Positions 47,743 through 57,800 of a stretch of 64,000 nt of DNA are shown in pieces. Position 1 is the first letter of the stretch; each line of letters starts with the position of its first letter. The position numbers and the translations under genes were made by a program. The stretch is from an uncultured Roseburia sp. Lineage in GTDB: Bacteria > Bacillota > Clostridia > Lachnospirales > Lachnospiraceae. Location of the stretch: assembly GCA_947644305.1 (NCBI GenBank), contig CANRYS010000002.1, forward strand, positions 62,001-126,000. The letters are read 5' to 3'. Under the pieces are notes generated by a model. That model searched no databases, had not been told where the DNA came from, and saw nothing but the letters and a program-made list of their open reading frames with translations.

Positions 47743-50562
47743 CTACTGACCATTTTTTAGAATGTCATGGACATTTTTAAAGGAATCTTTTACTGCCAGA
47801 TTTTCATTGAACAAACCGCAGTATGGTCCGTTCATTTTAAAACTGTAGTCGTCAGGCTTCAGATCTGGTTCATCGATGATACCCCAGATGGAGATGGCCT
47901 TCAAAGGTTTTTCTTCCCCTGAATTTATTTCCAGATACGCCTGGAATAGTTTCTTGTAGAACTCGCCGTGTTTTGCTAGCGTTTCGGCATCATTTTCATA
48001 ATTTCGGACCGCAAGCTCTGTTACCTGCACTTCTATGCCCAGTGAGGCGAACTTGAGGATGGCTTCTTTCACTAGATTGATATCATTTTCGTTCATACAT
48101 CCTGCCTGTTGTCCAAAACCGCCGATATAACTTTGCATGCCTACACCGTCACAAAGTTTCACATATCCACCCTTGCCATCTGACAGGAAAGAATTCACGG
48201 AACTTACCAAGTTGTAGATCGCATCCCTCTTTGAAGCAAAGAATGTACTATAATCGTTATAATACAACTTGATATCCAGTGTTGGCATGGTCTTCTTCAA
48301 CTCTTGAAGAACTTCGTAGGAATACTGGAACGATAATTCTACATAATCGCGTCCCACTAACGTGTAAAATGGATTGTCTTCGTCATTACGTTTGGTACGC
48401 ACATGGCGATCGTCGCCTTCTTCATATTCTGAGGAGGAATCGCCTACTGCCTCATTGACGACATCCCAACAATAAATCACGCCTGGATATTTTTCTTCAA
48501 AATGTGTCAGTACTTGTTCAATATAGTTTTGAAGTCTTGCCTTTACAACCTCTGTCGTGGCATAGGGTTTTGTTACATCGTATTCTTCATGGAAGAACCA
48601 GTCCAGCATACCCGCATCCCAGACAAGGGCGTGACCGCGTACTTTTATATTGTTTGTTTTGGCGAAATCCATAATCTTATCGGCTCCGGTGAAATTCAGA
48701 ATAGGCATGGAATTCTCGTCGGTGTACGCTTCCTTTGTTTTATATAGATCTAGCATTGAGTATGCTTTCATTTCATTAGCGGCAGTAATGCTGTTAAAGT
48801 GATATTTCATTAAGTCGCCATATTTTTTATCTGCCACTTTTCGGTCGTTCATGACAGTACCCATTTTCAAACCATAGGCGGCGGCCATTTCTGCCAATGA
48901 TGTATAGTTGTTCATGGCGTCTGTGGTATCTCTTGTATCCTTTACAAAGGAGATGGAATGAATGGTTAGTTTAATTTCTTCCGGCAGATATTCCGATCCC
49001 CCTGGGTTGTATTTAACTCCAAAGCCAAGGGTACTGGTTATAGTACTCAGGTCACAAATGTAATCCTTCTGTTCTGTAGTGATATCCGTAAAGGACAATA
49101 CTGTTGAGGAATTGGATCCCCAATAATCGGTAGTGTCATGTGTTCTCAAACAGATTGGCGCCTCAGCATCGGCGGATAGATTGAAGATAACTTTCGTATA
49201 ATCACTTAAATCTACCATGGATTTGGAAGGGTCCATATAGAAGCCGATTCCGCCTCCGCCGTATTGTTTCTTCAGCGTCACGGTAACACTGCCGTCTGCA
49301 TTATAGACCGGAGTATCTGCTGCGCCGGATGCCAGAAAGGTATCTTCAGAAAAAGTCATGGAAGCCTCTGGTGCCATTGTCACCAGTGGTTTGTCCGTGG
49401 CTATCGGCGTTTTCGTTGGCTGTGAGGTGGCTGTCGGTGTAGGTGATGCCGATGGTTTCGCTTTTGGAACTACAAAAGACAGTTTTGTCAAAGTGGCAGT
49501 AGCTGTCTGCGTCGTATCTTCGATGTTGGTATTTGTCATAACAGAATACTGGGTTATGATTTTGTTCTTGTGCTGATCTGGAATTGTTATGGAATGGGTT
49601 CCTGTTGCTTTGTTATATTGTGTTATATCCGAAAGTTCATTTCCCTCGGAGTCGTATAACTTAAAGGATACAGAATCCGGTGTTCCCTTTACGGAGAGTG
49701 CGAACTCCACGCTTTCGATACCGTTTAGGGAAATAGGGGATGCCAGAAGGAAATTTGCCTGGCTGTACTGCTTGGAAGCCTTGAACTCTGTCACGGCTCC
49801 TGTTGTACCTACCGATGCGCTCACACTGGTATTGGAGGTTCCCTTTACTTTGGATCCTTCGATCGCATTATCAGGGATCTGGGATGGCGCTAACGGAGTG
49901 GCTGTCGGAACTGCAGTAGGAGAAGCGGTTGGCTTCACTGTTGGGGGTGCCGTCGGCTTTTCGGTGGGCTCTGCAGTTGGTTCTTCCGTAGAAGCCGTTG
50001 GCGGAGTCGTAGTGGGATTCGCTGACGGAGTTACCGTCGGAACTGCTGTTGGAGTTGCTGTCGGGGGCGATGTCGGCTCTCCAGGTGTGCCCTCTGCTGG
50101 TGTAGCAGTTGGTGTACTCTGGGGTACGTTCGGATTATCTGGAGCCTGTGTAGCGGGATTCACGGATGGCGCCGGCGGAACAGCCGTATTAGGTGCTGGT
50201 GTAATTTTGCTTGCGGCAGAAACGGTTACCTTACAGGATAACGTACGGCGTGTCTTTCCCTTTTTTGCTGTCGCCGTGATCTTCACTGTGCCCTTTTTCT
50301 TTGCAGTAATCTTTGCTGCGTATTTCCCAGCTTTTTTTACAGTGGCAATTTTTTTATTTTTGCTCTTCCAGGAAATTTTCCAGCCTTTTGCCCGTTTCAC
50401 CGAGAGTTTTGCTGTTTTTCCTACTTTGATGGAAAGCTTTTTTTTACTTAAAGCTGGTTTTTTGGCTTTTGCCTGCACAACTGTGGATACCGGAGACAAA
50501 ACACTACTCACCAATAATGCAGTTGTACATACAAGTGATGTAATTTTTACACTTTTTTTCAA
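47743..50562 (-). CDS. Secreted endo-1,4-beta-xylanase, GH10, multidomain
   Basis: TTG at 50562 on the minus strand follows GGGGAGGTATACCA. The 939-residue protein has a signal peptide (LVCTTALLVSSVLSPVSTVV), a Lys-rich Big2-like domain (40-115), a Thr/Pro linker of about 110 residues, two beta-rich CBM-like modules (about 230-365 and 395-545) and a GH10 barrel from about 555. The acid/base Glu is in YCWDVVNEA (residue 704) and the nucleophile in VQVTELAVRN (residue 849). It cuts xylan outside the cell. No sortase motif is visible; the basic Big2-like domain may hold it at the cell wall. Confidence 0.95.
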   Translation of the reverse strand: MKKSVKITSLVCTTALLVSSVLSPVSTVVQAKAKKPALSKKKLSIKVGKTAKLSVKRAKGWKISWKSKNKKIATVKKAGKYAAKITAKKKGTVKITATAKKGKTRRTLSCKVTVSAASKITPAPNTAVPPAPSVNPATQAPDNPNVPQSTPTATPAEGTPGEPTSPPTATPTAVPTVTPSANPTTTPPTASTEEPTAEPTEKPTAPPTVKPTASPTAVPTATPLAPSQIPDNAIEGSKVKGTSNTSVSASVGTTGAVTEFKASKQYSQANFLLASPISLNGIESVEFALSVKGTPDSVSFKLYDSEGNELSDITQYNKATGTHSITIPDQHKNKIITQYSVMTNTNIEDTTQTATATLTKLSFVVPKAKPSASPTPTATSQPTKTPIATDKPLVTMAPEASMTFSEDTFLASGAADTPVYNADGSVTVTLKKQYGGGGIGFYMDPSKSMVDLSDYTKVIFNLSADAEAPICLRTHDTTDYWGSNSSTVLSFTDITTEQKDYICDLSTITSTLGFGVKYNPGGSEYLPEEIKLTIHSISFVKDTRDTTDAMNNYTSLAEMAAAYGLKMGTVMNDRKVADKKYGDLMKYHFNSITAANEMKAYSMLDLYKTKEAYTDENSMPILNFTGADKIMDFAKTNNIKVRGHALVWDAGMLDWFFHEEYDVTKPYATTEVVKARLQNYIEQVLTHFEEKYPGVIYCWDVVNEAVGDSSSEYEEGDDRHVRTKRNDEDNPFYTLVGRDYVELSFQYSYEVLQELKKTMPTLDIKLYYNDYSTFFASKRDAIYNLVSSVNSFLSDGKGGYVKLCDGVGMQSYIGGFGQQAGCMNENDINLVKEAILKFASLGIEVQVTELAVRNYENDAETLAKHGEFYKKLFQAYLEINSGEEKPLKAISIWGIIDEPDLKPDDYSFKMNGPYCGLFNENLAVKDSFKNVHDILKNGQ

Positions 50563-50677
50563 TGGTATACCTCCCCAAATATTTTTTACTTAATCATACA
50601 AACATTTTCTCATTTTGACAATAGAGTTTATAAATATTTATGATACATTTAAGACTTTTAATAAACCCTTTGTTAAG

Positions 50678-50706
50678 TTGAATGGAAGATTGATTTGTGA
50701 TATGAT
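50678..50706 (+). promoter_or_regulatory. Promoter of the nuclease lipoprotein gene
   Basis: TTGAAT (50678-50683), 17-bp spacer, TATGAT (50701-50706), 27 bp before the ATG at 50734. Confidence 0.72.
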
Positions 50707-50733
50707 AAAATAACGAAAAAGGAGATGAAATCA

Positions 50734-51681
50734 ATGAACGTTCAAAAATTACTTTGGCTGCTTTGTCTGATATCTGCTCTTTTGCTGTCAGGATGTTCTG
50801 TAAAAGAGGCGATGGAATCGCTGTCTGCTGATAGTCAGGGAGAAGGAAATGTAACTGGGACAGTAGTGGCAGATCTGGAAGGTGTTCCAGAATTTAAGGG
50901 TGAATCCTTTGTGGTGATCAATGATAATAAGCCGGAATTTGATGAATCGGACTACACCACAGAGTCTTTTGAAAACTATAGTGAGCTGGATTCTCTGGGA
51001 AGATGTGGCGTGGCAGTAGCCAATATTGGGACGGACCTGATGCCTATAAAGGAAAGAGAGTCCATCAGTCCGGTGAAGCCATCGGGATGGCAGAACGCAA
51101 AGTATGACTGTGTAGAGGGAAAGTATTTGTACAATCGCTGTCACCTGATCGGTTATCAGCTTTCTGGGGAAAATGCCAACAAGAAGAATCTCGTGACAGG
51201 AACCCGTTATATGAATGTGGAGGGAATGCTTCCCTTTGAAAATGAAGTGGCGGACTATGTAAAGGAGACCGATAATCATGTTCTTTACCGGGTGACACCG
51301 GTGTACGAGGGAAATAATCTGGTGGCCAGCGGGGTTCAGATGGAAGCATGGTCGGTGGAGGATGAAGGGAAGGGCGTTTGTTTTAATGTCTATGCCTACA
51401 ATAACCAGCCCGGCGTGGAAATCGATTATGCTACGGGAAAGAGCCGTCTTACGGGAGAGGAGCTCTCGGAAGATAAGCCGGAAGAATTCTCCGATCAAAC
51501 ATCTGGACAGGCGACAGGAGAAACAAGACAGTACATATGCAATACCAATACCCACAAATTCCACAACCCGGATTGTTCCAGTGCAAAGGATACAAAAGGG
51601 AAAAACAGGAAAGAGACGAAAGAGACAAGAGAGAAGCTGATCCAGCAGGGATATGAGCCCTGTGGAAGATGTCATCCATAA
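50734..51681 (+). CDS. Lipoprotein DNA/RNA non-specific endonuclease
   Basis: ATG at 50734 has AAAGGAGATGAAATCA at the right distance (ATG 50725 is too close). A lipoprotein signal ends in LLLSGC. The nuclease core has VVINDNKPEFDESDY, SLGRCGVAVANIG and YNRCHLIGYQLSGENANKKN, where His and Asn would bind the metal and activate water. The C-terminal 45 residues (YICNTNTHKFHNPDCSS, then GYEPCGRCHP) form an Ada-like zinc module. It may degrade extracellular nucleic acid for nutrition or competition. Confidence 0.88.
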   Translation: MNVQKLLWLLCLISALLLSGCSVKEAMESLSADSQGEGNVTGTVVADLEGVPEFKGESFVVINDNKPEFDESDYTTESFENYSELDSLGRCGVAVANIGTDLMPIKERESISPVKPSGWQNAKYDCVEGKYLYNRCHLIGYQLSGENANKKNLVTGTRYMNVEGMLPFENEVADYVKETDNHVLYRVTPVYEGNNLVASGVQMEAWSVEDEGKGVCFNVYAYNNQPGVEIDYATGKSRLTGEELSEDKPEEFSDQTSGQATGETRQYICNTNTHKFHNPDCSSAKDTKGKNRKETKETREKLIQQGYEPCGRCHP

Positions 51682-51721
51682 TAAATATTGAACGTACTTT
51701 TGAGTATCAGGAGGAAAAAAG

Positions 51722-53677
51722 TTGAGACAAAAGAGACTATTTTTGGGGGCAGTACTGGTGCTGCTGTGCGTGGCTTCCTGCGGAAAAGAGGAAAGCGGGG
51801 AAAGGGTCAGCCAGAAAGATACCCAGACCACAAACGTCATAAGTGGAAGCGCGGTCGATGCCGTAACTTCTAAGACGATCAAGACAAAGAAATATCTTCC
51901 GGTGAGCTGCCAGGAGAAGGATGAAATGTATGAAAAGCAGCTACAGTCGGGAGACTATACATGGGAGAAGCCATTGGTGGTGCAAAATCCTTATGGAAAT
52001 TCCCCTCTGACAGCCTATATACTTTTTAGGACTTCTAAGCCCCGTAAGGTGAGGGTTACCGTAAAAGGAAAAAACAAGGATACGGATCTGAATGGAAGCC
52101 TCGAAAAAACAAAGGAGCATCGGATCCCGGTGGTTGGGCTGTATCCAGACTACAAAAATGAGGTGGAGATAAGTTGTCTGGATGATAAGGATAAGGTGAC
52201 GGAATCCCAGATCATTTCGATTCAGACAGACAAGCTTCCGGAAGCGCTGAAAGACGCAGTGAAGGTGGAAAAGTATTCCAAAAAGACGGCGTATGGTCTT
52301 ACGGTTATTTCCGGTCAGACGACAAAATATCCCTTTGCCTATGACCAGAAGGGTGAGATCCGCTGGTTTATCACGATGACCACAGGCTCTTACGGTGTCT
52401 TTCCCCTCTCCGACCAAAGGCTAATCTTTCAGACCAATGAGGCATTGACGCCGACGGAGGAAAAGCCGCATACGACCCAGATGTATGAGATGGATTATCT
52501 GGGGCGGGCTTACCGGCTGTATTATGTAAAAAATGGCATTCATCACGAAGTGATCGAGAAGGAGCCAGGAGGAAATCTGTTTCTGTTAAGCAGCTCCATT
52601 GATGGCCATACGGAAGATGTGGTTCAGGAAATGGACCGTCAGACCGGGGAGATCATTCAGTCCCTGGATATGAGGGAGATCTTTGATGATACCTATGAAG
52701 ACATGGTGGACTGGGTTCATCTGAATACGGTTTCCTATAATAAGGAAGATGATACGGTGCTGCTGTCACCGCGAAATATCCATTCGGCGGTAAAGGTGGG
52801 CTGGAAAGACAAGAAGATTAAATGGATACTCACCAATCCGGAGATGTTTGAGGGGACCAAACAGGAGAACATGGTGTTAAAACCTCAGGGAGATATCACC
52901 TGGCATTTTCAGCAGCACAGTGTGTATGAGATCCCCTATGATCTGGACGGTGATTCAGACACCAGACATATTATGCTCTATGATAACCACTGGCAGACCA
53001 AACGGAAGGTAGATTTTTTTGACGGCAAAGAGCAGTCCTTCGTATCGGTCTATGTGGTAGATGAAAAAAGGATGACTGTGCGACAGGACAAACTGTTTCC
53101 GGGAGTGCGATCCATTATTACTTCCAATTGTGCCTATGACAAGAAACAGGACCGGATGTTTTCCTTTGGAGGATATCTTCATCCCCTGATCAATGGGCAG
53201 AAGGGAATGATCTATGAATTCGATTATTCTTCCGGGGAACTGCTCAATCAGTATTCTACAAAATATTATTTTTACCGGGGGTACGGTATTGGAATAAATT
53301 GGAGAGATCTGGCGCAGCCACTAAAGATCGGTGACGGCTACGTGAAAGGGACGCTGCAGGCTCCAGTGAAGTCCAAAGAGTCAGAGGTACCGAAAGAGAA
53401 GATGGATGAGAAGAAAGTCGGTTTTACCCTGATGGAATCGGTATTATATATGAAGACATCGGATCACGCCATTTCTAAAATACGGTTTGTGGGGCAGACT
53501 TACCATTATCTTATGGATTATTCCAGTGCCGGAAAGGGAATGAAATCAAAGCAGAATCAGAAATATGCCATCGCGGTTCCCCTGTCCGGGCTGCAGCCGG
53601 ATACGTATGAAATTGTTGTTTACTATGATGGGAAATGGTGCGATACGGGGAAAGAAATTGTGAGGAATCAGGAGTGA
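51722..53677 (+). CDS. Arylsulfotransferase-like lipoprotein (ASST family)
   Basis: TTG at 51722 follows CAGGAGGAAAAAAG. A lipoprotein signal ends in LLCVASCGK. Residues 90-160 are a beta-sandwich like the ASST N-terminus, and the rest is a propeller with IHHEVIEKEPGGNLFLLSS, DWVHLNTVSYNKEDDTVLLS and WHFQQHSVYEIP, where His residues match those of PAPS-independent sulfotransferases. It would move sulfate between phenolic compounds outside the cell. At 651 residues it is slightly longer than E. coli AssT. Confidence 0.85.
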   Translation: MRQKRLFLGAVLVLLCVASCGKEESGERVSQKDTQTTNVISGSAVDAVTSKTIKTKKYLPVSCQEKDEMYEKQLQSGDYTWEKPLVVQNPYGNSPLTAYILFRTSKPRKVRVTVKGKNKDTDLNGSLEKTKEHRIPVVGLYPDYKNEVEISCLDDKDKVTESQIISIQTDKLPEALKDAVKVEKYSKKTAYGLTVISGQTTKYPFAYDQKGEIRWFITMTTGSYGVFPLSDQRLIFQTNEALTPTEEKPHTTQMYEMDYLGRAYRLYYVKNGIHHEVIEKEPGGNLFLLSSSIDGHTEDVVQEMDRQTGEIIQSLDMREIFDDTYEDMVDWVHLNTVSYNKEDDTVLLSPRNIHSAVKVGWKDKKIKWILTNPEMFEGTKQENMVLKPQGDITWHFQQHSVYEIPYDLDGDSDTRHIMLYDNHWQTKRKVDFFDGKEQSFVSVYVVDEKRMTVRQDKLFPGVRSIITSNCAYDKKQDRMFSFGGYLHPLINGQKGMIYEFDYSSGELLNQYSTKYYFYRGYGIGINWRDLAQPLKIGDGYVKGTLQAPVKSKESEVPKEKMDEKKVGFTLMESVLYMKTSDHAISKIRFVGQTYHYLMDYSSAGKGMKSKQNQKYAIAVPLSGLQPDTYEIVVYYDGKWCDTGKEIVRNQE

Positions 53678-53683
53678 TATGAG

Positions 53684-54595
53684 ATGACATTGACCCAACT
53701 AAGGTATGTGATCGAGGTGGCGAGTTCCAGTTCTATGAATGAGGCAGCAAGAAATCTGTTTATTTCACAGCCCAGTCTGTCTTCCTCCGTGAAGGATCTG
53801 GAAGAAGAAGTGGGCGTGGAACTCTTTAAGCGCACCAACCGGGGCATTTCAATGACTCCGGAAGGAGAAGAATTTATCGGATATGCCAGGCAGGTGGTAG
53901 AGCAGTACCAGCTCATTGAGGCCAGATATATCTCCAAGGAACAGATACGGAAAAAATTTAGTGTATCGATGCAGCACTACTCCTTTGCGGTCAACGCATT
54001 TGTGGAGATGGTGAAGCAGTTTGGAATGGATAAATATGAGTTTGCCATACATGAGACTAAGACTTATGAGGTGATCGAAGATGTAAGAAATTTTCGGAGT
54101 GAGATCGGCATTCTTTACATTAATGATTTTAACCGCAAGGTGCTGATGAAACTATTTCATGAATCGGGGCTGGAATTTCATGAGATACTAAAGTGCGGAA
54201 TCTATGTATATATGTGGAAGAGACACCCTCTGGCGGACAGAGAACTGCTGACACTGGAAGAGCTGGAAGATTATCCCTGTCTCTCCTTTGAACAGGGAAA
54301 CTACAATTCTTTTTATTTTGCCGAGGAAGTGCTGAGCACTTATGACTATAAACAGTTTATAAAGGCAAATGACCGCGCTACCATGCACAATCTTATGGTG
54401 GGGCTAAATGGCTACACGCTGTGTTCTGGCATTCTCTGTGAGAAGCTCAACGGCTCGGAATTTTGTGCTGTGAAACTGAAGTCAGATGAAAGGATGACCA
54501 TCGGGTATCTAGTAAGAAAAGGTGTGGCGATCAGTCCGCTGGGAAAAAAATATCTGGAGGAGATTGCGAAGTTTGAAGATAAGGGACTGGTATAG
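53684..54595 (+). CDS. LysR-family transcriptional regulator
   Basis: ATG at 53684 lies 6 bp after the previous stop with AATCAGGAGTGATATG upstream. The 303-residue protein has a LysR helix-turn-helix (MTLTQLRYVIEVASSSSMNE, then NLFISQPSLSSSVKDLEEEV) and a substrate-binding half with SEIGILYINDFNRKVL. It lies between a sulfotransferase-like gene and O-acetylhomoserine sulfhydrylase, so a CysB/YtlI-like role in sulfur control is likely but inferred. Confidence 0.9.
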   Translation: MTLTQLRYVIEVASSSSMNEAARNLFISQPSLSSSVKDLEEEVGVELFKRTNRGISMTPEGEEFIGYARQVVEQYQLIEARYISKEQIRKKFSVSMQHYSFAVNAFVEMVKQFGMDKYEFAIHETKTYEVIEDVRNFRSEIGILYINDFNRKVLMKLFHESGLEFHEILKCGIYVYMWKRHPLADRELLTLEELEDYPCLSFEQGNYNSFYFAEEVLSTYDYKQFIKANDRATMHNLMVGLNGYTLCSGILCEKLNGSEFCAVKLKSDERMTIGYLVRKGVAISPLGKKYLEEIAKFEDKGLV

Positions 54596-54725
54596 GAAAA
54601 GACTATAGCCAGTTCTTTTTATTGCATATTGGACAAAGAAAAAAGGTCATGATATTATATCCTTGTAATCAGATAGGAAATATAAAATATCATCATCAGA
54701 CTAAGTGCCAGAAAGGAGTCTTATT

Positions 54726-56033
54726 ATGGGTAAAAAGACATATAAGGAAAGAAATCTTAAATTTGAAACCTTACAACTGCATGCGGGACAGGAGAATCCG
54801 GACCCGGCTACCGACGCCAGGGCGGTTCCGATCTACGCCACTTCTTCTTATGTGTTCCACGACTGTGAACACGCTGTGGCGCGATTTAATCTCAGTGATG
54901 CGGGAAATATATATGGACGGTTGACAAATCCTACCCAGGAAGTGTTTGAGCAGAGAATTGCAGCACTGGAGGGAGGTGTGGCGGCTCTGGCAGTAGCTTC
55001 TGGCGCTGCGGCGATCTCCTACACCATCCAGAATCTTGCCCAGGCAGGAGACCACATCGTGGCAGCAAAAAACATTTATGGTGGAACCTATAACCTGCTG
55101 GCCCATACGCTGCCGGATTACGGTATCAGCTCTACTTTTGTAGATCCTTCGGATGAAGAGGCGGTGCGGGGAGCGATCCGGGAAAATACCAAGGCGGTGT
55201 ATATCGAGACACTGGGCAACCCCAATTCAGATGTGGTGGACATCGAGAAGCTGGCGGGCGTAGCCCATGAAAATAAGATCCCCCTGGTTATCGACAACAC
55301 CTTTGCCACACCGTATTTGGTGCGTCCCATCGAGCACGGGGCAGATATCGTAGTACACTCGGCTACCAAATTCATCGGCGGTCACGGTACGGCCATCGGC
55401 GGCGTGATCGTGGACAGTGGCAGATTTGACTGGGAGGCAAGCGGCAAATTTACATCTTTGACCGAGCCGAATCCCAGCTATCATGGGATCAGTTTTACAA
55501 AAGCGGTAGGAGCAGCGGCATTTGTCACAAAGATTCGTGCCATCCTGCTTAGGGATACTGGTGCCACCCTGTCGCCCTTCCATGCGTTTTTGTTTTTGCA
55601 GGGATTAGAAACGCTGTCCCTGAGGGTGGAGCGCCATGTGGAAAATGCCTTGAAGGTCGTTCAGTATCTGGCGGACCACCCCCAGGTGGAAAAGGTAAAC
55701 CATCCATCGGTATCAGCAGATCTGTCCCAGTCAGATCTTTATCGCAAATATTTTCCAAATGGCGGGGGTTCGATCTTTACTTTTGAGATCAAAGGGGATG
55801 CCGGGAAGGCAAAAGAATTTATCGACAATCTGCAATTGTTTTCCCTGCTTGCCAATGTGGCGGATGTAAAATCCCTGGTGATTCATCCGGCTTCTACCAC
55901 TCACTCACAGTTGACAGAGGAGGAACTGCTGGAACAGGGCATCAAGCCGAATACCATCCGTCTATCCATCGGAACAGAGAATATTGATGATATCATAGAA
56001 GATCTGCAGGCGGCATTTGAGGCAGTAAAATAG
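54726..56033 (+). CDS. O-acetylhomoserine sulfhydrylase (PLP enzyme)
   Basis: ATG at 54726 follows AAAGGAGTCTTATT. The 435-residue protein matches OAH/OAS sulfhydrylases: FETLQLHAGQENPDPATDAR, YGRLTNPTQEVFEQRIAALE, PLVIDNTFATPYLVRPIEHG and PLP Lys in VVHSATKFIGGHGTAIGG. It forms homocysteine from O-acetylhomoserine and sulfide. The LysR gene directly upstream is its probable regulator. Confidence 0.95.
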   Translation: MGKKTYKERNLKFETLQLHAGQENPDPATDARAVPIYATSSYVFHDCEHAVARFNLSDAGNIYGRLTNPTQEVFEQRIAALEGGVAALAVASGAAAISYTIQNLAQAGDHIVAAKNIYGGTYNLLAHTLPDYGISSTFVDPSDEEAVRGAIRENTKAVYIETLGNPNSDVVDIEKLAGVAHENKIPLVIDNTFATPYLVRPIEHGADIVVHSATKFIGGHGTAIGGVIVDSGRFDWEASGKFTSLTEPNPSYHGISFTKAVGAAAFVTKIRAILLRDTGATLSPFHAFLFLQGLETLSLRVERHVENALKVVQYLADHPQVEKVNHPSVSADLSQSDLYRKYFPNGGGSIFTFEIKGDAGKAKEFIDNLQLFSLLANVADVKSLVIHPASTTHSQLTEEELLEQGIKPNTIRLSIGTENIDDIIEDLQAAFEAVK

Positions 56034-56097
56034 CTTGCATTTTGATCCGGCGAATGGTACATTAGAGATAGTTTGTGTGATGGAGGAGAGACATGAC

Positions 56098-56781
56098 ATG
56101 TCGGAACAATTTTCTAGGACCGAGCTTCTTTTGGGAGAGACGGGGCTGCAGAAACTTTGTGAAAGTCGGGTGGCAGTGTTTGGAGTAGGAGGAGTCGGCG
56201 GCTATGTGGTGGAGGCGCTGGCGAGAAGCGGGGTGGGGGCCCTTGACCTGATCGATCATGATAGAGTCAGCCTGTCGAATATCAACCGACAGATCATAGC
56301 CTTGCATTCTACAGTTGGAGAATACAAGGTGGATGTGATGAAACGCCGCATCGCGGATATCAATCCGGCGTGCCGCGTCCTGGCGCATAGATGTTTCTTT
56401 CTGCCAGAGACCAGGGATGAGTTTGATTTTTCTGATTATGATTATGTGGTGGATGCGGTGGATACGGTCACTGCCAAGATTCAGCTTGTACTGCAGGCGA
56501 AGGAGGCAGGGGTTCCGATCATCAGCAGTATGGGCGCCGGGAACAAGTTGAATCCAGCGGAATTTGAGGTGGCGGACATCTACCGTACTTCTGTATGTCC
56601 TCTGGCGAGAGTAATGCGGCGGGAGCTGAAAAAGCGGGGGGTGGAGGAACTGAAAGTGGTTTACTCCAAAGAGGAGCCAAAAGACTGCGGCGGGCAGAGA
56701 GTGCCTGGATCGACGGCGTTTGTACCCTCGGTGGCGGGGCTGATCATCGCCTCAGAGGTGGTTAAGGACCTGGTACACTAG
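56098..56781 (+). CDS. tcdA: tRNA threonylcarbamoyladenosine dehydratase (TcdA/CsdL)
   Basis: ATG at 56098 follows ATGGAGGAGAGACATGAC. The 227-residue protein is a ThiF/E1-like enzyme: AVFGVGGVGGYVVEALARSG binds ATP, DHDRVSLSNINRQIIALHST and DAVDTVTAKIQLVLQAKEAG follow, and SVCPLARVMRRELKKRG is typical of TcdA. It makes cyclic t6A37 in tRNAs reading ANN codons. A ttcA-like gene follows. Confidence 0.92.
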   Translation: MSEQFSRTELLLGETGLQKLCESRVAVFGVGGVGGYVVEALARSGVGALDLIDHDRVSLSNINRQIIALHSTVGEYKVDVMKRRIADINPACRVLAHRCFFLPETRDEFDFSDYDYVVDAVDTVTAKIQLVLQAKEAGVPIISSMGAGNKLNPAEFEVADIYRTSVCPLARVMRRELKKRGVEELKVVYSKEEPKDCGGQRVPGSTAFVPSVAGLIIASEVVKDLVH

Positions 56782-56863
56782 TAACGTGTATCCATGGTGT
56801 GCCAAAGGAGCTGTGGTGCTGAAAAGTTGTATCAATAAAGATTTTCCGGGAAGGACAGGGACG

Positions 56864-57733
56864 ATGAACCAGAGAAAACAGGAAGATAACAGGGAAGAAA
56901 AATACTGTCAAGACGTGGAGCGGAGCATCATAAAAAAATATCGCAAGGAGATCTGGCGCAAGTTTACGAAAGCCATCAATGAATATGAACTGATTCAGGA
57001 TGGAGACAAGATCGCCGTGTGTATCTCCGGTGGGAAGGATTCTATGCTTATGGCAAAGCTGTTTCAGGAATTAGAGCGCCACGGACAGAAGAATTTTGAG
57101 CTGGTGTTTCTTGTGATGAATCCTGGGTATAATGACATCAATTATGACACCATTCAAAACAATGCTCGTCGTCTACGGGTGCCGATTACGGTATTTGAGA
57201 CCAGGATCTTCGATGCGGTGGTAGAAGAGGAATCTCCCTGCTATCTCTGTGCCAGAATGCGGCGGGGGTATCTATACAGCAAGGCGAAGGAGCTGGGGTG
57301 TAACAAGATCGCTCTGGGCCACCATTTTGATGATGTGGTGGAGACGATCCTTATGGGAATGATGTACGGCTCCCAGATCCAGACGATGATGCCGAAACTT
57401 CACAGTACGAATTTTGAGGGCATGGAACTGATCCGTCCCCTCTATCTGATCCGAGAGCAGGATATCATTCACTGGATGCACTACAACGAGCTTCTTTTTA
57501 TCCGCTGTGCCTGCCGGTTTACCGAGCGGTGTGCTGCCCAGGAGGAGGAAAAGGAGAAAAGCTCCAAGCGGGCGGAGATCAAGGAACTGATCCGGCAGCT
57601 AGAACAGGTCAATCCCTCGGTGGCAAAGAATATTTTCAGAAGTGTGGAAAATGTCAATCTCGCTACGGTCATTGCCTATAAAAAGGATGGCTTGAAACAT
57701 CATTTTCTAGAAGATTATGATTCGCATCGTTGA
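56864..57733 (+). CDS. tRNA 2-thiocytidine biosynthesis-like protein (TtcA family)
   Basis: ATG at 56864 follows GGAAGGACAGGGACG. The 289-residue protein has PP-loop ICISGGKDSM, Cys pair SPCYLCARMRRGYLY, KIALGHHFDDVVETILMG and a second Cys set FIRCACRFTERCAAQ that could hold an iron-sulfur cluster. TtcA thiolates C32 in some tRNAs. The divergence at the second Cys set makes the exact substrate uncertain. Confidence 0.85.
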   Translation: MNQRKQEDNREEKYCQDVERSIIKKYRKEIWRKFTKAINEYELIQDGDKIAVCISGGKDSMLMAKLFQELERHGQKNFELVFLVMNPGYNDINYDTIQNNARRLRVPITVFETRIFDAVVEEESPCYLCARMRRGYLYSKAKELGCNKIALGHHFDDVVETILMGMMYGSQIQTMMPKLHSTNFEGMELIRPLYLIREQDIIHWMHYNELLFIRCACRFTERCAAQEEEKEKSSKRAEIKELIRQLEQVNPSVAKNIFRSVENVNLATVIAYKKDGLKHHFLEDYDSHR

Positions 57734-57800
57734 ACAAAGCCAGTAGGAACGTTCTGTAGGATCATCACATATTTTGAGAAAAAGAGAATAAATAGGTGTG

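Noticed and set aside
49589-50593. 334-codon plus-strand frame opposite the xylanase
   Set aside because: It is a shadow of the Thr/Pro linker and Lys-rich domain; its Val/Gly-rich translation is low complexity.
50788-51882. 364-codon minus-strand frame opposite the nuclease gene
   Set aside because: It spans two real plus-strand genes and the gap between them; no domain is visible.
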